A DNA stretch of 64,000 nt, taken from positions 5,731,355-5,795,354 of the forward strand of contig NC_069104.1 in the NCBI RefSeq assembly GCF_947172395.1. Direction: 5' to 3'. Below, one piece after another: positions 1-10,840 of the stretch. A program made the translations under genes and the position numbers. The notes below the pieces were generated by a model. That model did not search any database. It saw only the letters and a list, made by a program, of their open reading frames with translations, and was not told the DNA's origin. The stretch is from Bicyclus anynana (Eukaryota > Arthropoda > Insecta > Lepidoptera > Nymphalidae). How positions within the stretch are numbered: position 1 is the stretch's first letter; each line of letters begins with the position of its first letter.

Positions 1-205
1 CATAGGAAATTGCTTTCATTTTTAAGCGTGAAAACAATGTGGGCCGTAAATAAAATTATTCACGCCCACGCAAATTGGAGTAGGTTTTGCTTTTGCAGCG
101 CTAAATGTAGGATGCCATGATAGTTGAGAGCGGTTTACAGAATTAATATACTATTCTATAAGTAAATTATAATTTGGAAATATTCCTCTTTTTAATAAAA
201 ACATA

Positions 206-1085
206 ACCGGTCGATAGACAGTCAGTACGTAGTCACTACTCGGTACAATTTAGCATGCAAGTGTCGCGCTCGCAACTCTGGCGGACGCGCAGAGTACCAT
301 TTCCTAAAAACAAGATTCACTTGTTTGAATAGCAAAATATTATACAGAGAGAAAGAAGATGAACAGACTACTGCATCGGCCTTTAATAGTTGTACAATAA
401 ATAAAAGAAACATGATAATTTCCGACAAAATAGCAAAGAAGTGGCAACACTAACCGGTCGACAGTCGGTACGCAGCCACTACTCGGTACAATTTAGCAAA
501 CAAGCACATTGTCAAGTGTCGCGCTCGCAACTCGGACGGGCGCGCGGAGTGCCAGTTCACAAAAACAAGATTCACTTATTTGAAGAAAAATATTATACAG
601 GGAGAAAGAAGATGAACAGACTACTGCATCGGTCTTTAATAGTTGTATAATAAAGTAAACATGATAATTTCCGACAAAATGGCAAAGAAGTGGCAACACT
701 AACCGGTCGACAGTCGGTACGCAGTCACTACTCGGTACAATTTAGCAAACAAGCACATTGTCAAGTGTCGCGCTCGCAACTCGGACGGGCGCGCGGAGTG
801 CCAGTTCACAAAAACAAGATTCACTTATTTGAAGAAAAATATTATACAAGGAGAAAGAAGATGAACCGACTACTGCATCGGCCTTCAATAGCTGTATAAT
901 AAATAAAGGAAACATGATAATTTCCGACAAAATGGCAAAGAAGTGGCAACACTAACCGGTCGACAGTCGGTACGCAGTCACTACTCGGTACAATTTAGCA
1001 AACAAGCTCATTGTCAAGTGTCGCGCTCGCAACTCGGACGGGCGCGCGGAGTGCCAGTTCACAAACACAAGGTTCACTCCACTTG
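206..1085. repeat. Tandem array, ~250-bp unit, about 3.5 copies
   Basis: Units begin ACCGGTCGA at 206, 453, 702 and 954 (spacing 247, 249, 252). Units two and three are almost identical over the first 150 bases; the first is more diverged and the fourth is cut after about 130 bases. Each unit has a GC-rich core (CGCGCTCGCAACTC, GGGCGCGCGGAG) and an AT-rich second half. Two units carry a 69-codon plus-strand ORF (441-650, 690-899) whose only differences fall near the end; a shared minus-strand ORF also exists. No known protein is recognised and I regard the ORFs as by-products of the repeat. Confidence 0.9.
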
Positions 1086-1322
1086 TTTGTAATTGTAAGC
1101 CGCATGATGAAGACGCGACATTCATCGTTATAATTAATGTCGCTTTTGTGCGCGTGGTTTAGTTATGCACTGCGAGGTTGCGAGCCGCGACTATAACTGT
1201 AGGTAACCCCACTTATGTATGGAACAAATACGTTTTGGTGCTATTGTTTTTCGAGTGTGTTAGAAATTTAACATTTACATTTACAGTAATTTTTATTTAT
1301 TTCATCCATTATGAAAACTTCT

Positions 1323-1458
1323 AGTCGTTTTAAGCATTGTCCCATAGGTCAAGAGCCCCCCAAAAACATTTGGGAAGAGTTTCCAGAAGCAGTCGTTTTA
1401 AGGATTGTCCCATAGGTCAAGAGCCCCCCCAAAACATTTGGGAAGAGTTTCCAGGACA
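1323..1458. repeat. 68-bp tandem duplication
   Basis: Two adjacent copies (1323-1390, 1391-1458) beginning AGTCGTTTTAAG and containing CCCATAGGTCAAGAGCC, with only a few differences, one of them in a C-run. It lies about 320 bases 3' (in gene direction) of the 21-codon exon. Confidence 0.9.
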
Positions 1459-1780
1459 AGGAGATAAATCTCGAAGCCCATACCTGCGATCCTTGAAACG
1501 AGACGTGACACGCACATCATACATATAATAACTTACATCTTCCAACAGAGCAAGATCTTGGTTAGTTACTAGGCAAGAGAGCACAGGAAGAAAGAAAAGA
1601 TTTTCGCACACTGATTACCAAACTTTCGGAGTGTACGCAGTGATAATGACGATAAATCCAAACAATCACGTAAATAAGAGTCGATGCTCATAAATGCTTT
1701 AAGTTTTATAGAATAATATGGAATGAAGAATTTATTAGATTTTCAGAAATATAAAACTCCGATTAATAATAAACACTTAC

Positions 1781-1843
1781 CGAATCTTGATCGTGAGCGT
1801 TTGGTGTGGACGGCTGAGCAGGCCTAGGAGGTGGAGGGTAGCC
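1781..1843 (-). CDS. osa: Internal exon (3'-most seen) of Osa/ARID1-like SWI/SNF subunit
   Basis: A 63-base exon of 21 codons, phase 0 at both ends, with acceptor TATTTTATTGTCAACAG and donor TCG|GTAAGT (a near-perfect consensus). The peptide begins GYPPPPRPAQPSTPNA and ends HDQDS. It continues the Pro-rich, Gly-Tyr-starting pattern of the exon 28.8 kb upstream and keeps the same phase, which is the main reason for assigning this tiny exon to the same gene. Too short to identify alone; the splice signals, phase and composition together make it convincing. Confidence 0.75.
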
Positions 1844-2913
1844 CTGTTGACAATAAAATAGTTTCAAATTACAACTGACTAAACAAAAACTGAACTGATC
1901 ACATAATATGCATTTAAAACATAATATCTCTTATATTATAATAGACCAGGTTCTGTGAGGTATTGAGTGTACATAATTCGAGGACCGCATTCTGTTAACA
2001 TTTTTGAACTGAGAAAAGCAAGCAGATTACGATTTTGCATGTTTCCAGGGGCTTTGTTGGTGCATTATTTTGTTATACACTACCCCCTTTGGTGTAGGTA
2101 CGCCAGTTTAGTGTTCGTTATACCTAAAAGTTTTTAACAGTTAGCCTTTATTACTTTCACGCAAGAAATAACTTTTTTGATGAAACTTAATTTTTAACTG
2201 AAAAAGAATATTTTAAGCCACCATTCGCACGAGCGCTTTTTTAACGGACATTGCATTCCCAAGTATATTGTTCACACGTCAGCGTTTTAAAAAAACTTTA
2301 GACTTTTGTTTTAGACTACCCAACGCTTGAAGGTGGTGGTGAAGCAGACATTAATCTCAGCTATCAATGCACAATATCTGAAATTTAAATGTTAGTTTAC
2401 AGAAACCTACCTATCACCATTATCCATTACAAAAAATAGTAATAGACTGAATGCATCATCTAGATTACTAGAAAATAAAACAGTTAATTATCCTGGAAAC
2501 TGCAAAAAAAAATCGCACATCTTGAACCATTCCTTTTGAATTGTTTTATTAAAGTGTTACAGATAAATTAATTGTATGGCTATGGGATAATGAAAACTGA
2601 ATGGGACAAAATATTATGTATTTTAATCGTTAAAAGGATTAAGTCTCCGCTGATTCGTTTAGCATCCACGGCGATCCTCAAACGAGCTCGGTCGAGTGGC
2701 GCTATTAATTGGAACCGACGCCGGCGCCGTCTGCCGTTCAACTAATTAACCGGCATTACATTACCTCCGCAACTATTTATTTTCATATAAGGCGGAATAC
2801 ACGCCAAGGAATAGCACACACAGTAAACATTGCTTATTGTAGTTTATTATTTTATATGATCTATTTATTTATCTACAAAATACATTTTTTTTTTATTTTT
2901 CATTATTTAAATT

Positions 2914-3140
2914 AAGCCTAACCATAGTGCAACACAAACCACAGTTGGTGTTACTTCGCAGTGGTTATTATTACATAATTCAATATTTAAGAACAACAAT
3001 AATTAACAAACAAAAGAGAAGAAAAACCAAGAACAATCATTAGCGGGTAGTTTAAATAAGTATCGTAAAATAAGCCTAACCATGATGCAACACAAACACA
3101 CACAACAGTTGGTTTTACTGTGCACTGGCTATATTTTTTA
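2914..3140. repeat. Diverged direct duplication
   Basis: AAGCCTAACCATAGTGCAAC at about 2914 recurs, with two differences, at about 3072, each followed by a CACAGTTGG/ACAACAGTTGG stretch. About 158 bases apart. Origin unknown. Confidence 0.6.
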
Positions 3141-3570
3141 TTATTCAAAATACATTCGTAAATTCTGAAAAATAAATACATTTTATTTTTAGCCTTTAAA
3201 AGTACACTTCAAATTCGAACATGACGTTTCATAGACGAATAGTTCGTCGACGATTGTAAAAGTCGATGTTAAGGAAACTTCAATTATACACCCACGATAC
3301 TATTCTATTGTTCGTTAGCATACATATTTTGGATTCATAATTAGTTACTTATTAAGTACTTTTTATAGTTAGATATACATTATGAATAATAGGATATTTC
3401 TTCAGATAAATGATATGGAAGATTATGATCACAATCTCAGATCCATTCCTTATGTTAAGTGTGCGTATCCCAAACAGACGTATCTAAATTCTAATAGGAG
3501 AAGGTTCGTTCGTTAAGTAAGTAAGTAAGTAAGTAAACGTAAGTTCCGTTGTTTCTATTTCATCAATATA

Positions 3571-3957
3571 TCTAATCCTACTTATATTATAAACGCGAAA
3601 GTTTGTATGGATGTTTGAATGTATGTTTGGATGTTTGTTACTCTTTCACACCGCTACTACTAAAGCGATTTGGCTAAAATAATATTGAAATGGAAATGGA
3701 TTTTACTCTGGATTAACACATAGGCTACTTTTTATAACGAAAAAATCCATGGTTTTCCGAGATTTGCAAAAACTGATGATTTTAATGATATGAATGTTTG
3801 TTACTATTTCACTCCTCGACTACTTAACCGAATTAGCTGAAATTTGGTATTGAGATATATTATAGCATGGATTAACACATAGGCTACTTTTTATCCCGGT
3901 AAAATCCATGGTTCCCAAAGGAATTTGTGAAAAACTAAATTCCACGCGGACGAAAAA
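3571..3957 (+). mobile_element. Dimeric Helitron-like repeat (non-autonomous)
   Basis: Starts TCTAATCC after an A, runs through TATTATAAACGCGAAAG, and contains two related half-units each with ATGTTTGTTACT, GATTAACACATAGGCTAC and AAAATCCATGGTT, ending near CCACGCGGACGAA. The dimer recurs in opposite orientation at 31971-32427. No coding capacity. The CTAG terminus usual for the family is missing, so the copy is 3'-truncated. Confidence 0.7.
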
Positions 3958-4007
3958 ATTTCTAATTTATATATCGATAAAAATTTCTAATTTATATATC
4001 GATAAAA
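3954..4007. repeat. 26-bp tandem duplication
   Basis: AATTTCTAATTTATATATCG followed by ATAAA occurs twice in direct succession just past the truncated repeat end. Confidence 0.8.
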
Positions 4008-4490
4008 ATATTCAATCTGTAATATCCAATATATCAATTTCATCAAAGATAAGCAATAAGCAATACATAAAACGGAAGTAAAGCTCTTTAACAATTGGCA
4101 CTTGGAACAATTACTTCATAAAGTAGAGATTGCACGTGATTATAAACGATCGTTGAGAAGTTGACCGGCTTCGCTCACAAAGTTACTTTCATACAACTCA
4201 AAGTTTCCTACTTTAACTCAATGGGTAAAGACGCTTAAAAGTTTGAAGCAAAAGGGAATATCATTTTCATTCCACTTTTGTTACATAAAATGCACAACCT
4301 AGTAGTTTTATTTACTCACTTTTAAAGTGGTGTTCTGTAGTTTGCATAGAACTGAAAATATTTTCATCTACATGGTTGGATATGTTCCTGTTTTTTTTTT
4401 AAATTATTATTTAATTTTTATACGCCCATTTTTTTTAAATAACCATTAAAGTTTTTTAAAAAAATAGACACTAACAGTATATTGTGCCTA

Positions 4491-4777
4491 CAGCCTTTCT
4501 TGATGAGTACTGTTTACCAACAAACAAATTAAAAATAAGGGTATAAATCACTAGTAATTTTACACCTAATAATAATTATAATTAACTTGTTCTTAAATAA
4601 ATGATAATAAATTTGATTAATAAGCTTAGAACGATTAGATATGGTTAATATATTTTATATAACATTTTATGAACAAACCATACATAATTTAAAATAAATA
4701 AGTTATAAAATGACATGCGTTTTCTAGCTTCATTTCTAATTTATTTGTTGGTAAACAGTACTTATCAAGAAAGGCTG
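4491..4777. mobile_element. Mariner-type MITE with long TIRs
   Basis: 287 bp bounded by TA on both sides (4489-4490 and 4778-4779). The terminal inverted repeats start CAGCCTTTCTTGATGAGTAC and extend about 40 bases. No ORF. The TA target duplication and TIR layout suggest mobilisation by a Tc1/mariner-type transposase. A ~90% similar copy lies at 44739-45007. Confidence 0.8.
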
Positions 4778-5161
4778 TAGTATAATTTCGTATAGTACAA
4801 TCTTTCTACTAATTTGTCGTTGTAAAGTTACTGCCAATGAAAATTTCGTCAAAATTAGTAGCTCTTCCAGCCGTTTGACGCGAATCAGTTTTAAACACAG
4901 TCTTTGAAACAGTTATGAATGGAGAAATGTACCTTTGAGACAAGAGTGAATACGAAGACAAGTATAAGCGCGCCTCAACCTAGACCTCATTAAACCATTT
5001 CAAGCAAGCCTATGTTACGTATGTAAAATACAACATTACTTCTGAAATAATAACAGTTACTTCATTTAATTGTAGAATTACTCCCATAAGTTATGCTTAA
5101 TTTTGGAGCGATTAATTGTTAAAGGTAGTTATAATTTAATCTGTTTTTATTATGTTTTTTT

Positions 5162-5468
5162 GAATCTTTACAAGTTAGCCCTTGACTACAATCTCATCTG
5201 ATGGTAAGTGATGATGATGCAATCTAAGATGGAAGCGGACTAATTTTATAAGAGGAGGATGAAAATCCACATCCCTTGCGGTTTCTACACGATATCGTAC
5301 CGGAACGCTGAACCGCTTGGCGCTACGTCTTTGTCAGTAGGGTGGTAACTAGCCACTACCGAAGCCTTCCACCAGGCAGACCTGGACCTATTAAGCAAAC
5401 CTTAAACGGCCCAGCCGGGGATCAAACTCAAGACCTCCGTAAATCCACCGCGCATACCATTGCGGAAA
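5162..5468 (-). mobile_element. SINE family A, near full length
   Basis: tRNA-derived SINE read on the minus strand: a head with CGCAATGGTATGCGCGGTGG (box A-like) and a degraded box B, a body with TACCGGAACGCT...GCGGTTCA and AACTAGCCACTACCGAAG, and a tail with CACTTACCATCAGATGAGAT and TAGTCAAGGGCTAAC. This family is the most frequent repeat in the window; the other copies are described by difference from this one. Confidence 0.85.
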
Positions 5469-5934
5469 CTATCGAAATGTACATGTTATCATATTCGCCG
5501 TAATTTAAACTCAAATATGAACAAGTCATGTTTCGATGATATCTTTGATCGGATCAAATGAAAGCTATTAGCAAAATGGTCGGAAATGTTTTGATCGAAA
5601 ATAACACGTTATCGTAAGATAGTAGCTACGATAAAAAGATAACTACAAGTATTTATTTGTTGTAATAGAAATTCACGGATGTATTTACAACAATAACCTG
5701 TTATTTCCTTCGGTGATATGTCCAAAGATTTCCGACTGCTGCGAAAACGATAAGACAAAAAGCAACATTTGTTAGTATTTTAAGGTTTTTTTTCTGTATA
5801 TTGGTAATAAATAACTTATAACGTGTGACTTTAGTAGTCTTCAATACTAATAAAATTATTATGTTGTATAGAGGCTTACGCTTGACTACAATCATGCTAT
5901 GATGAAAAGCCAAATTTAAAAATTCAAAATTCAT

Positions 5935-6262
5935 TTATTTCAAGTGGGCTCAGTTTACAAGCACTTTTTATAGGTCAGTTGACTATTTGTAAAGATTCTA
6001 CCACCGGTTCAGAAGGCAGGTTCTGCTGAGAAGAAACCGGCAAGGCATTGCTTAAAGCTATGCATTGGCAGGTCCATCAGTTTTGGGGATCTTGTTATAG
6101 AAAGCAATAATGAAATCTAAGATGAAGCGTGCTTGCCTAGAAGATGCCTATTCACTCGGAAGGGCATTCCACCGTCTTTTTCAGTTCTTATTAGAAACGT
6201 TGATGCAAACGTTTCGTGCGGGTCGACAACGGGCCAGTCATCAAATTCGTTCACATCCTTCA
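5935..6262 (-). mobile_element. Decayed LINE 3' region
   Basis: Contains CTACCACCGGTTCAGAAGGC and GAGAAGAAACCGGCAAG, then a segment related to the LINE fragment at 43330-43655 (CTTGCC-AAGA-GATGCCTATTCACTC; GGGCATTCCACC). On the minus strand it decodes as a broken C-terminal reverse-transcriptase-ORF end. Stops and shifts; inactive. Confidence 0.5.
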
Positions 6263-6671
6263 ATAATACTGACTTCGCGGCTTGTAAGGCTTGCGTGTGT
6301 GTCAAGGTCGAGCCGTGTTACAGGTGGTTTACATTTAAGTGTGTGCGACTTCTTGTAAATATTTTAATGTAGGTATTTAAAAAAAAAAACTAAATTTTAT
6401 GAATCTTTGTGTCATTGCATAAATAATAGTACCTACCTATTCAGTAACTATTTATATTTCAAAGAGATGAAGTGTCGATTTATAAACGTGACGACACTGA
6501 ACCTAGAACCTCTCCCCCCCACCCCCCAATCGTCCGTCTCGTCAACGCGTGGCGTAGTTTATGGATGGCCCCATTGTCTCGTGTCGCAGTATCGTAAAGT
6601 AGTCGTAATATTGCATTCCATTCAATAAGACAAGAAGCTAACATTTGAGTTGAAACAACATAATTCATCAT

Positions 6672-7144
6672 CAGTGGCGTGCCTTTCATAGATGCAAAAA
6701 GCAAATATACACTGCCTACCCTAAAGCCTCATTACGCACATGTATCGACAGTGAATGTACCCTTATTTTCTGGTAGAGGAAACACCTCGAGCAGGTCCTA
6801 GGACTTGTCACCTTGAGAGTAGGTTTAAAGGATCCTTTCAGAATGCATCAACACTCACCTTCGCGGCCCGACTTGTTCTACATGCCCACACTAACACAAA
6901 ACATTTTCAATAATTACAACAAAAAACATAACTAATTATTATTGCACAACAAATCATTATTGCACTAAATCACTAACGCGACTGGCAGCGTGACGGTATC
7001 TACGCTGCCTAACAAGCAACTGAGCTCAAGTCACCAAATACTCTCTTATTTATACCAACACTAATACCTCCCCTTTACAATAACATAAATAGTAAATGTT
7101 AATACCACCTGTAATGCAACTTGTAATACTAGTGCACGCCACTG
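6672..7144. mobile_element. Non-autonomous hAT element, 473 bp
   Basis: Terminal inverted repeats CAGTGGCGTGC / GCACGCCACTG flanked by an 8-bp target duplication with one mismatch (TTCATCAT left, TTCATCAC right), the size made by hAT transposases. The interior has no ORF. Longest of five members of the family in the window. Confidence 0.8.
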
Positions 7145-7629
7145 TTCATCACAGTGCACTGGAATCAGTATAAACTGCTCTTTAACGTTCAGATGCAACG
7201 CGGCGATTGCGAACGGAACGTCGACGGCGCACTCTCAAAGATAATTTCATGCAATTCAAAACATTCCTCGCTTTGACTCAATGAACTAAGATTGTAAGAA
7301 TTTCGCTCGCAAGCTGAAATATCATTTTGTGAATGAGTTGCGAAATGTATTTAGCTGGCTCCTTTAGTAATAAAACTTATGATTGCAGTTTAAAACATTC
7401 AGATTTTGTAAACAGAATAAAATAAGTACCCACTTGTACCTAACCTACTTACTTACTTTAATTACATTGCAAGTTGTTAGTATTCGTAGAACCGCAGTTC
7501 CATGACAAAACATCAATAGGGTAGTTGACTCATATCAAATTTAATATAAAAAACAACATTAATTTCGTGGAGTACATGGAATAAGGATTCGAAATATATC
7601 GATATCAATTGATACAAGGAGTTCATGGA

Positions 7630-7752
7630 AACTTAGAAGTAGGAGGAATACACACCACTTTCGGTTTCTACACGACGTCTTACCGGCACGCTAAATCGCT
7701 TGGAAATACGCCTTTGCCGGTATAGTGGTAACTAGCCACGGCCGAAGCCTCA
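7630..7752 (-). mobile_element. SINE family A, body fragment
   Basis: Keeps only the middle, from TAGGAGGAATACACACC to ACTAGCCACGGCCGAAGCCT; both the tRNA head and the tail are missing. Confidence 0.7.
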
Positions 7753-8299
7753 AAATGTTCTTAGCACGAATCTTACGATTTTACTAACCATCAGTTAGAC
7801 AATTTGCTTTTTCTATCAATTATTAGGTACTACCTATCAAAAATGAACCAGGTGAATATGAATCAACGCTGTAGTTTCTCCAACTTTACAGTAGAATCTA
7901 GTCAAAACTGTCTAAAATGGATTAAAAAAAAAACAAAATATGCAATAATAAATCACCGACATCAGGTACAGTTTACAAATAAAATGAAGTATGTATCTGA
8001 CATTAACCTTTTATTTACGTCGCTAACCTTCACTAAGGCTGAGATAACGCCAATCGCAGCGGTAGCAAAATATAATTAATCTTTGTCAAGAGCAGTCACA
8101 TTTTTCGAGGCAAAGTTGGCATGTCCTGACGGGGCTTCATGTAAATTAAATTGGTCTTGAAAAAGCAGTTTGTAATATTAACAGTTAAAATTCAAAAACT
8201 ATGGTTCAGAGTCTGTTTAACAAGCATATATTAGCTTCACTTGTAACTGTGTATGTAAGAAAATCTTGGAATCTCAATTTGACCCACTTCCCGGTCTTC

Positions 8300-8600
8300 A
8301 ATTAGGATAAAATTTTGCACACGCTCTGAGCTTTGATGACAATACATGACTAGCTAAGAAACGTCATTACAAATCCAATATGGCGGCCTTCCCGAGATGG
8401 CGGACTGGCTGTTTGAAATCCATCCCCATGATATGGATGTCAAATGAAAGGGTTTGCTGTCACGTGACTGAAATCCAATATTTGTAATTTTTTGTGAGTG
8501 CAAAAAGCGTGTTTTTTTAAACTATTTAAAGTTATTTCAATAGAAGTCCTTACTAAAGGCCTATGTCCTGCAGTGGAAGACCATCGGCTGATATGATGAT
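8300..8600 (+). mobile_element. Repeat fragment ending in a LINE-type (GAT)n tail
   Basis: Ends AAAGGCCTATGTCCTGCAGT-GGAAGACCATCGGCTGATATGATGATGACGA in pieces (8547-8600), the typical 3' end of lepidopteran LINEs. The preceding part contains CAATATGGCGGCC and ATGGATGTCAAATGAAAGGG, which look like a dispersed repeat rather than single-copy DNA. Confidence 0.45.
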
Positions 8601-8649
8601 GACGAAAGTTATTTATAAAGACGGTAAGTACGGTAGCCTTAACGTAATC

Positions 8650-8840
8650 GTCCACATATCAGCATCGTTACGTATCGGACGCATCGCAATAACGGATTTT
8701 TAATTTTACGGTAGATTCGTGGGATCCGTACGATGCGGATCAGTGGACGCTCTTGTATGACTTTCTATACAAATAATACTAAAATCCTTTTGATGCGATG
8801 CACCCGATACGTACGATGCGGATCTGTGGACGCCTACCTT
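8650..8840. mobile_element. Fold-back MITE-like element
   Basis: Long imperfect inverted repeats: CGTCCACATATCAGCATCGT at the left and ACGATGCGGATCTGTGGACG at the right, with GTATCGG/CCGATAC inside. A third partial unit (GTACGATGCGGATCAGTGGA) sits between the arms. No ORF and no clear target duplication. Confidence 0.65.
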
Positions 8841-9223
8841 ATGGGGTTTGAACCTTAGTGGCTTTGGAAATAAGCAGATTTCAAGAATTATTATAGTCTA
8901 TTATTAAAGTAAAATTACTAACAATATGTTGATGAACACAACATAACAAATTTATGAGATCTAAATATAGGTACATAAAGAGTAGGTATATCAAAAGATT
9001 AACATCTCGAAGTAAGTTTCCGTAAAATACATTATCTTTGTCGCACTATGACGACGGATATGTCTTAACTGCAAAAGCTCACTGCACAAGTTGAGAGGCT
9101 CAATCTAACTTACTCGTAGTTCACGTAACTATGACTTTCACACTGCACTTCGCTATATCAACAGACATAAAGACATTATCAGATCGACGATTATTTTCTG
9201 TGTGAATGTAGTTTTAGTGATAA

Positions 9224-9338
9224 CTAGCCGTCACGCGGTTTCACTCGCGTACTTCCTATTCCTGGTAAAATACGAAACTCATTAAAAAATGTGGCTTTCT
9301 AGTGGTAAAAAATATTCAAAATCGGATCAGTAGATTAA
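9224..9338 (-). mobile_element. Helitron-like element, truncated
   Basis: On the minus strand it ends GCGTGACGGCTAG followed by T, the CTAG|T end of the small Helitron-like family intact at 19040-19235, and includes TCTACTGATCCGATTTTGAA. The 5' TC end is missing. Confidence 0.6.
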
Positions 9339-10431
9339 GAGAACGAACAGCCCAAAACGCTTTGTACAAGTCCAAGAGACATCAACTACGAGTACGTATA
9401 GCAGACATCTCCGATACTTGGCAGTTATATGGTAAAAAGGTGAAGAAGGAACGGAAAGTTCCTAGGAGCATTCGATTTCGCTACTACCTCACAAACTTGA
9501 CCTCTTTTTAATATTGATATACATTATAATAAAAGCTCATAGTTTGACTGCATAAACGCCTGACAGAGCGAATACGCAGCCTAAGGTGGAACACGCTCGC
9601 CCAGAACATGCCTATTCATTCTTATCTTGAAGATACCCATATTCACGCATTCTATAACTACTACGTTTAAGAACAACAACAACTAAATTTGTTTCGATGT
9701 TTTAACAACATTTTAGGACCATATAAAATACCACAACATTCCACTACGATGCTCTAGAGCTAAACAGTAGACACGTTATCAAATTTCGAATGGTCATAAT
9801 TTCCAAACAAAGTTTCCGAGTAGGTACCCACACAAAATCCGAATATTTAAACAGCGCGTATAAATACTACGTCCATATAACACGCTGCAGTATAAATAAA
9901 CAAAGTTTCCACACACAGCGCACGTAGGGCGCGCGGGTGGGGCGACACAAGCCCCGCAATTACACGTACACGGAGAGCCAGCGACAGCCAGACCTTCGTC
10001 ATAAAACCTCAAAAGGGAGAAACTCAGTCTCATTACACACTCGGGCCCAAATTATATGAATGATATAGAGCTGAAAATCGGCCATAAAATAGGACAATTA
10101 ACGATAACTCATGATGCCAATTTTCGAAGAAATCCATATTTGACTAATCAGATAAATTACTTTATAGAGGTGTAATTCGTATCCCTTTGACATAAAATTC
10201 ATTGCATTATCTGTCTTCTAACAGAAGGCGACAGTTTTAACAAGGTATTTTGACGCTGGATCGCTGTCAAAATAATGAAATCAGCCTATTTTCCCTGTTG
10301 GTGAATATTATTTCGGCTAAGATTCTAATGGAGTAATCTAGTAAAATATACAAGAGTTTTGGTACATATTTCATTTCCATATCGTTCTAAAAATTGGGCC
10401 CAATTTCGGACATCTCCTTTGTCAGTTCATA

Positions 10432-10840
10432 CTACCACCTTATGAAAATATGGTAGCCAATTATGGAGTTTGGACCGTATTTACTACTACTTACTACTTT
10501 GCGAGGTATCAGATTTAAAGGACCTTCAACGGTCTAGGTAAAAAGTGCAATTTCTTATATTTTCCTTGGTTTATATAATATGAGAAATTATATCCCAAGT
10601 CGTCAGTCACTTAGCTTTGCGGCAACCCTTCGAAATATACCATTTACGATAAAACATTAAGAGTCCCTAGCGAAGGGTTGCCACGAAGCCAAGTGTCTCG
10701 CGAATGGGGATATAATTTCTCATATTATGACGAAGAAAGTATCAAAAAGATTAAATTTTTCCTTGGACGGTTGAGGGTCTGGATCTTGGATGAAACGTGC
10801 TACCTCCCAAAGTAACCACATTTATTTTCATAAGGTAGGT
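10432..10840. mobile_element. Fold-back element with nested inverted repeats
   Basis: Outer ends CCACCTTATGAAAAT and ATTTTCATAAGGTAGG are inverted. An inner pair of 58-base arms (10576-10633 and 10672-10729; ATGAGAAATTATATCCC, GGCAACCCTTCG) is about 80% complementary around a ~38-base loop. No ORF. An arm of the same family recurs at 21105-21232. Confidence 0.7.

Larger units (their letters stand above)
1..1780 (-). other. osa: Intron downstream of the 21-codon exon (partial)
   Basis: Sequence after the donor at 1780, read on the minus strand, continuing past the window edge. It holds the 250-bp tandem array (206-1085) and the 68-bp duplication (1323-1458). Nothing recognisable in 1-205, 1086-1322 and 1459-1780. 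Confidence 0.7.

Noticed and set aside
441..899. Pair of near-identical 69-codon ORFs in the tandem array
   Set aside because: Similarity follows from recent DNA duplication, no start context or protein family is recognisable, and the other units do not keep the frame.
206..1085. Possible CRISPR-like array
   Set aside because: The repeated unit is ~250 bp with no short repeat/spacer pattern, and this is eukaryotic DNA.
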